Under the pieces are notes generated by a model that worked only from the letters and a program-made list of their open reading frames with translations, was not told the DNA's origin and did no database searches. A stretch of 64,000 bases of DNA from Vandiemenella viatica. Taxonomy: Eukaryota > Arthropoda > Insecta > Orthoptera > Morabidae. The translations under genes and the position numbers were made by a program. The DNA is taken from contig CM061920.1 of the NCBI GenBank assembly GCA_031002005.1, forward strand, positions 52,244,610-52,308,609, written 5' to 3'. Within the stretch, counting starts at the first letter, position 1; each line of letters begins with the position of its first letter. Below are positions 58,847 through 64,000 of this stretch, piece by piece.

Positions 58847-59784
58847 CTATTCTATCCTACACAACTCAACACCACGGCAAAGATTAAGGAATCTGCAGCC
58901 ATGATTATCACAGAAACGCCTCAGTCTCTGGTTTAGACCCTCGACTCGGCTTTGAACCAGAGGTCCACAGTCGGTTCTATCGACAATGCTACAGATAGTT
59001 AACTCAGCCAAAAGCTTGCGGTCATCAACCACAGATTTCACCCTTTGAACAAGCCACCGGAAGAAAGAGAGGATACCCTCCGACCCAAGGTGGCAAGCAT
59101 CACTGGTGCCAACATGAGCTACAATCTGCAGTTGGCTATGCCTCGTCCATTCAATGGCATCCAGGATGGCCTGTTCCACATCAGACCTCCTGGAATGCTC
59201 AATGAATGGATATTGGATTTTGTACCTGACCTATTCACCATTTCCCTAAGGAGTTCAATGAACCAACTAACGTTGGAACTACCTACCACTATAATCCTCT
59301 TCTGTGGTCGCTCAGACCTAGTGGGCGGGGGGGCTGGCAACTCGCAGAATGGTAATTGTGAAACTGAATCAGTACCAGACAACAAATCGAACCTATTGGA
59401 CAGTGGTACAAGCTTGCCCTCCTGGGATTCAGACTTGTACGACTGCTCCCGCATGCGGCGTCAACATCCGGAAACCACACGCTAGTCACCGTCAGGTGAC
59501 TGCCACCCAGATTCCAAAGTCTCAGCCTGGACTAGAGATACGATGATTGGTAGGGTAGAACCTGTGAGAGCATTAGTTTCAACAGGTTCACCCATATCAC
59601 ATCTGCTGCAGCCGCCTACGGCAGCTTCCAGCCTTGTAACTTTTGGTAACAAAGCTGCAAACTGAGCGCGAAGATCAGCCACCTCAGCCTCTGTCTGCTC
59701 ACAGCAATCACAGTCCCTACACATATTCCTTTCAGAACAAAAACTAAGGAGAGGGATGAACAACCTGAGAGATCCATATAACAA
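58847..59784 (-). pseudogene. CR1 LINE ORF1 with SGNH esterase domain
   Basis: The protein starts with a cysteine cluster (MCRDCDCCEQ, about 59720-59745) and a short coiled-coil-like stretch (AEVADLRAQFAALLPKVTRL, 59640-59700). The esterase follows: KRIIVVGSSNVSWFIELL with the nucleophile Ser in GSSN (59260-59310), and LQIVAHVGTSDACHLGSEGI (59065-59125), the GxxD-type block. The tail reads LNQRLRRFCDNHGCRFL. CR1-clade ORF1 proteins are known to carry an esterase of the SGNH/GDSL fold. Frames change near 59480 and 59150, and the gene is interrupted before its end. Confidence 0.82.
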
Positions 59785-60091
59785 ACTGTTTACTACTTAC
59801 TAACAATCGCTAGTCACGGCTTAAATAAAAACTAACCGTGGTATTTAGACCACACGGTAGATACTGCACTAAGTAGTTAATAGGCTATACTAGTAAACAG
59901 TGTTAGCCAACCATAGTAATAAATAAAAGAACAAATAAGCTTCCTACAGAAAAAAAATTAAAGGTGATCACGATTACTGTATGCTGCTGCTATTCAAATA
60001 ACGCAAATAAAACAAAAACTATCACAACACTTTACATTAAATACACAGAAATGGCGGCACTTGTGACAATGGTTGCTGGAGATCACTAGAT

Positions 60092-60494
60092 CAGTGGTTG
60101 TTAAAGAGCCAATATCACCATTAAAGGAGTTGGGAAAAATTTATAAGAGCCAATGTTAAAATTTAATAAGGAAATTATTAATATAGTTTATTAAATAATC
60201 AATACACCATCATGCATATGGTTCTGTAAATAAATATTCATAAATTAATCACATGTAAATAGTAAGCATTTTAATTAATGAGAACAATGTGCTATCATTT
60301 CATCTCTTATTTTGTTTCATGTTGGAAAATGTTTGTTCACATTGGTGATACCTGGTCTTTAGAACTCACCAACGTTGTTGCTACTGCTAGTACTATTATT
60401 TCAGTAAAGATGTATGAAAAAAATTATTAAAGAGCCGCACTAATATCCTCAAAGACCCGCATGAGGCTCGGGAGCCGCAGATTGCTGACCCCTG
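60092..60494. mobile_element. hAT MITE, family 5 (CAGGGGTCAGCAA), 403 bp
   Basis: Ends CAGTGGTTGTTAAAGAGCC and, on the other strand, CAGGGGTCAGCAATCTGCGG; the inverted match is loose but starts CAG. Perfect 8-bp duplication CACTAGAT (60084-60091 and 60495-60502). The right end is of the widespread CAGGGGTC(A/G)GCAA hAT type. It lies at the junction of the CR1 5' end and Copia gag. Confidence 0.88.
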
Positions 60495-60502
60495 CACTAG
60501 AT

Positions 60503-61350
60503 GCACGTTTAATGCTTGACTTATTGGGACATACAATTGCAAAATGATCATGTTGTTTACAGATAAAACACTTTACTTTAACATCTTTACTTTTCGCATT
60601 CCTTTCTTAAACTGTTTTCCATCTTTACTGTAAGATTTGACGTCCATAGTTTTTTTGTTCTTTGTGTTTTGCGTGTTCACTTTCTTCACAAATAATGCAG
60701 ACCATTTTGTGCCTCTGTCATCTTGAATCTTCAGCAAGAAGATGCCTTTTCACTGTAGCACATGTAAACTCACTTTCTGGTAAATTACACAAAGCTGTTA
60801 CAATAGAATCCCATACCTTGGATAGGCCACACAAAATAGTCATAGCTAAATCTGCATCTTCTATGGCGTTGCCAACACTAGCAAGATCTGCAACAGTTCT
60901 GTTTATCTGTCCCAAATATAATTCCAATGCATTGTAATCAGTCAGTTTCAGAGACACTAATGACCCTGCTGTTGACGTGCCCTAAAGCAACAACAATAAC
61001 AGTTTCAGCGATTACGATTTCCGCCTGAGTTGCACAATACGAAATTTGCTGTCATGTGGTGCATACAACTGTTCCAGCTCGTTCAATGCTTCCTTAGCAT
61101 TTGTTAAGTGTTGAATATGCATTTGCTGTTCGTTGCACACAGCAAGTACGATGTTTGTTTAAACTTTATTTTGTCTTGATACATAATTATGTTCTACAGT
61201 TGGATCTATGTCAGCAGTCGGTTCTTCTTCACCTGGTTCAATAACTGTCCATAAATCACTTTCCATCATTACCATTTTCATTTGATAACTCCAGAATGTG
61301 TGATTTATGCCATTTAACTTTGTTATTATCATAGACTGATGATCAGACAT
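60503..61350 (-). pseudogene. Copia gag
   Basis: The frame starts MSDHQSMIITKLNGINHTFW, with SYQMKMVMMESDLWTVIEPG, the conserved start of Copia gag (L.G.NF..W...M...L). The middle reads HIQHLTNAKEALNELEQLYA and TDYNALELYLGQINRTVADL, then DADLAMTILCGLSKVWDSIV. The zinc knuckle CFICKQHDHFAIVC (about 60533-60574) is CX2CX4HX4C and binds RNA. Stops or shifts occur near 61160, 60980 and 60720. Gag would form the intracellular particle. Confidence 0.87.
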
Positions 61351-61480
61351 GTTGAATTAATTTAAACAACTTCTTTCTGCCATAATTTTAATTAAGAACC
61401 ATTAACCAACTTTTTCGAATTGATACTACAATTGTAACAATTACACAATGAATTTTACATTTTATAACACCTCTGCACTT

Positions 61481-61666
61481 TAATTGGGCCCATAACCATT
61501 GTTATTATTAATTAAATTTTAGCACATACATGCATAGTGGAGTGGTGCATGGAAATAAATTGTAAAGCATGCATTATTACGAACAGCTTTATTAACATTC
61601 ACACACCAATGTGTAACCAGAGAGGTTGCAATGCAATGCAAAGAATACACCGCAGTTAACACAACA
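61481..61666 (-). repeat. Copia 5' LTR and primer-binding site
   Basis: The minus strand reads TGTTGTGTTAACTGCGG (from 61666) to AATAATAACA (61500), a 167-bp segment with TG...CA ends. Two bases later GGTTATGGGCCCAATTA (61481-61497) matches the primer site complementary to an internal part of initiator tRNA-Met used by Drosophila copia. No second LTR is present in the window, so the LTR limits rest on TG/CA and the primer site. Confidence 0.6.
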
Positions 61667-62215
61667 GCCGGCCTCTATGCATTGCACTAATAATCTCTAC
61701 AGTTTCAAAATTGTATATATGTAATTCAAGCATTGTTTTCAATGAAACCCAAGAAAAGGAAAATTGAAGTTTGTGAAAATGTATCACAGACTGAAGATTC
61801 AAAATGATGAGCCACATTTTAGGATCAATTACTGCCTTGGTGAAAGAAATATTTGTAAAAAAAACTGTAGAGGAAGACATAGAATAAAATATATGAAGCA
61901 AATACCTGAGGATGTAGGTTGTAAGATGAGAAGAGATTTGCCCAAAATCGGAAGAAATGGAGGATAACATCAAACCAGTTAATAGACTGAAGACAAACAG
62001 TTTCAGCTTAATAATGAAATAATGTACAAAACTGAGATATCCAATACAGGGAGCAAAAAAACATAACTGGTATATTAAGAAGTTCTTTTCACAATTTATC
62101 TCTTTCCTTTAATATACAAAAATATGACTCATTCATAAGTGTAGTTAATTATTACAAAGACATAGTTTTCCCAATAAAAAAGAAAGAACAATTAATGCAT
62201 AAAACAATACATAAC
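61667..62215. other. unassigned stretch
   Basis: The open frame 61764-61967 is basic (RRDLPKIGRNGG near the end) and may be a LINE C-terminal scrap, but there is no decisive motif. Confidence 0.35.
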
Positions 62216-62219
62216 AAGG

Positions 62220-63290
62220 GGTTAGGCTTATGAATGGATAAGGTCGTATCTATCAAACAGAAAACAATTTACGATTATAAAAAACAAAGCAAACTTTAAA
62301 AATGTAACATCCAACGGCCTCACTATAAAAGCAGGAGTACAACAGGGCTTGGTGCCGGGGCCTCTGTTGTTCATTCTGTATATAAACGATATCCCAAGAC
62401 CAATAGGAGAGAATGACGCAATAGTTCTATATGTAGATGATGCAACTGTGAAGATGTCAAACATCAAACTATGGAATCTAGAAACAAACCTTAATCTTTA
62501 CTTCAAGAAACTAGCAACATGGGTGGAAGATAATTACCTTGTAATTAACCTAAACAAAACCCCAATGATATCACTTCAAACAAAAACATGAGGTACTCTG
62601 TAAATTTAAACATAAGCAGTGAGCAAATAAAGGAGACAAAAACAGCTAACTTGCTAGGGATTCAAATTGACAATTTCATGAATTGGGAAAATCAGGTGGA
62701 TCAATGCTGTAAGAAACTATACCTCAGAGAAATCTCACTAGGGATATTCTGATGACTATCTCTCTCTTTTTGAAAGCCAACTGAGATATGGTATATCAGC
62801 GTGGGGAAGGCCCACAGAAAATAGTATGATGAGAATATTAAAAATACAAAAACATATAATCAGAACAATACTAAAAGAAAAAAGAATGGTTTCATGTAAA
62901 AGATATTTTGTAGATTTTAAGATTCTAACATTCCCCTGTGTATACATATTATATAGGACTATATTGCTTTCACTCACGGAGAATGTTATAAAAAAGAATG
63001 AAAAAGTACACAAATATGAAAAACGTAATACTACTAATTTCAGTTTACATGTACACAACCAAAAAAAAAAAAATTGAAAAATGTCCTTCCTATTCTGGAG
63101 CCCAACTGTTCAATAAGCTTCCTATAGATTTATGATTAATTAGTAAAAAGAGAGAACAGTTCAAGCATAAGCTTAAAGAGTATCTATGTGATAAAGCCTT
63201 CCACTCAATCAAAGAATACATGAAACAAGGGAAGGAAAGACAGTTGTATTTCATGAAACATTTTTTACTAAGCAACATGTTATATACATG
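62220..63290 (+). pseudogene. LINE reverse transcriptase fragment with YVDD box
   Basis: RSYLSNRKQFTIIKNKANFK, then IKAGVQQGLVPGPLLFILYI and NDIPRPIGENDAIVLYVDDA (62230-62445). The catalytic box is YVDD where related LINEs usually have FADD or YADD. The thumb (WVEDNYLVINLNKT) and, in shifted frames, LRYGISAWG and RILKIQKHIIRTIL (62770-62880) follow, then the C-terminal tail SIKEYMK-like text (63200-63225). Fingers and endonuclease are missing (5'-truncated). Probably of the Jockey/CR1 group. Confidence 0.8.
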
Positions 63291-63462
63291 AAATAAAAGT
63301 ATTGCAGTAGAGTGAAATAAATAAAACAGAGCAGCTGCTATGAGGAAATTTTATAAAGAAGAACTGGTGTTAATTATAATAGTAACAATGTATGCATAAA
63401 AATCGATGAAGTGCTAGACCATGTTTCCCAAGTTTCCAACCATATTTTAAAACATTACTTAC

Positions 63463-63706
63463 TCTGTATTTGTGAATCTATCAACATTTTTTCGAGAGGC
63501 CTCCGTGGCCAGTGCGAAAGAGCCAGCAATCGATCACGTGCTGAAGACATTGCAATGAGGCGTTGTTGTAACGGAGTTACAAAAGTATCCAACCATTCAG
63601 AAATAGTATACTCATCATAAATTTCCTGGAGGCCACTACGTGCATCCCGTGAGATATAGGCAAGTTCTGCCATTATTCTGTCAAGTTCTGCTGTTGCATG
63701 TTCCAC
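63463..63706 (-). CDS. candidate internal exon of an unidentified host gene
   Basis: The minus strand has an open 244-nt block coding for about 81 residues: VEHATAELDRIMAELAYISR, DARSGLQEIYDEYTISEWLD, TFVTPLQQRLIAMSSARDRL. It is preceded by a good 3' splice site (TTATTGGCTTATAG|GTGG) and followed by a strong 5' splice site (CAGA|GTAAGTAATG). The frame would stop three codons beyond the donor, as expected past an exon end. The text is alpha-helical in character and does not look like a transposon protein. I do not recognise the gene. The next exons lie outside the window or were not found. Confidence 0.5.
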
Positions 63707-63719
63707 CTATAAGCCAATA

Positions 63720-64000
63720 ACAAAAACTGAATAAACAATGAAAACATATAAATGGATAAATACCTCTGTTTATAAAATTTAAAGTAAAATTTATTTTTAA
63801 TCAAAACAGTAACAAAAATATCATTAAAGAGAGAAAATACACCCAACACTCACCAAAGTTGAACGGAGGAGGGCAGAAGCAACACAAAACAACACACAAA
63901 TACAAACAAAAAAATTATACAATATTTTGGGTTAAACCCTTTGTCAAGTAGAAAGTAGGTGGCTGAGCTCACACAAGCCTCGCGCTAGACGCAGCCACTC
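63720..64000. other. unassigned right edge
   Basis: AT-rich until about 63840, then CAACACAAA-type simple text and a GC-richer end. If the exon at 63463-63706 is real, this is its upstream intron. Confidence 0.4.

Larger units (their letters stand above)
55005..60083 (-). mobile_element. CR1-clade LINE, near full length, interrupted
   Basis: Minus-strand order: 5' region (60083-59790), ORF1 with esterase (59784-58847), hAT insertion (58819-57912), ORF2 endonuclease (58013-57061), RT (56970-55020), and a 3' end reading TAGATGTAGATGTAG. That short tandem 3' terminus is the style of CR1-group elements. The CR1 element is inserted into the Copia gag-pol and is itself the target of the hAT element, which dates the three insertions relative to each other. 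Confidence 0.85.
54604..61666 (-). mobile_element. Ty1/Copia LTR retrotransposon, 3'-truncated and split
   Basis: On the minus strand in order: 5' LTR (61500-61666), primer-binding site, gag (61350-60503), then, beyond a CR1 LINE and a hAT MITE, protease (54990-54604). The integrase, RT, RNase H and 3' LTR are missing. The CR1 LINE (55.0-60.1 kb) inserted between zinc knuckle and protease; CACTA bases occur at both junctions (near 55005 and 60084). Confidence 0.75.

Overview
The window looks like arthropod nuclear DNA, most likely an insect and probably a polyneopteran (orthopteran or stick-insect type). That lineage guess rests on a tRNA-headed SINE and a CR1 LINE tail ending in CTACATCTACATC, both of which I associate from memory with such genomes. 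The sequence is AT-rich and has eukaryotic splice signals and homopolymer tracts. Almost all of it is decayed, nested transposable elements. No intact host gene is visible; one plausible host exon lies on the minus strand near the right edge (63463-63706).

Layout. 905-1895: LINE 3' fragment. 2164-12263: a 10.1-kb hAT-ended unit (8-bp target duplication TTTGCCAG). It contains a Helitron (2680-9218), which itself contains a short hAT element (3286-3615) and a 3.9-kb Merlin element (4415-8301, perfect 8-bp target duplication), and it also contains a mariner (9891-11249). 13.8-17.4 kb: minus-strand CR1/L2-group LINEs carrying a hAT MITE and a mariner fragment. 17.6-21.6 kb: Jockey LINE, plus strand. 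24.5-32.2 kb: an old LINE split by a PIF/Harbinger element (24674-29981), which is itself split by a Penelope-like element (26019-28479) and a hAT MITE, and by a second Helitron copy (30114-32177). 33.4-35.7 kb: second Jockey LINE, minus strand. 37.3-44.1 kb: a unit with ~340-bp inverted ends around a broken gene of an uncharacterised protein family, interrupted by a hAT element and two SINEs. 45.5-46.3 kb: hAT MITE. 47.2-51.4 kb: minus-strand RTE LINE interrupted by a second Penelope-like element (48430-50550). 51684-53004: mariner. 54.6-61.7 kb: Copia retrotransposon (5' LTR, gag, protease) split by a CR1 LINE (55.0-60.1 kb) and two hAT elements. 62.2-63.3 kb: another LINE RT.

The most interesting parts are: (i) the Merlin element, which carries canonical histone-type 3' stem-loops after its transposase, a second ORF of unknown function on the opposite strand and a 137-bp tandem array; (ii) the TIR-bounded unit at 37.3-44.1 kb with a large uncharacterised protein; (iii) a Harbinger element whose accessory MADF/BESS parts lie on the strand opposite to, and interleaved with, the transposase; and (iv) hammerhead-like cores in the inverted arms of the Penelope-like elements. 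All coding regions found are broken by frameshifts, stops, insertions or truncation. Family calls come from reading motifs by eye, without database searches.
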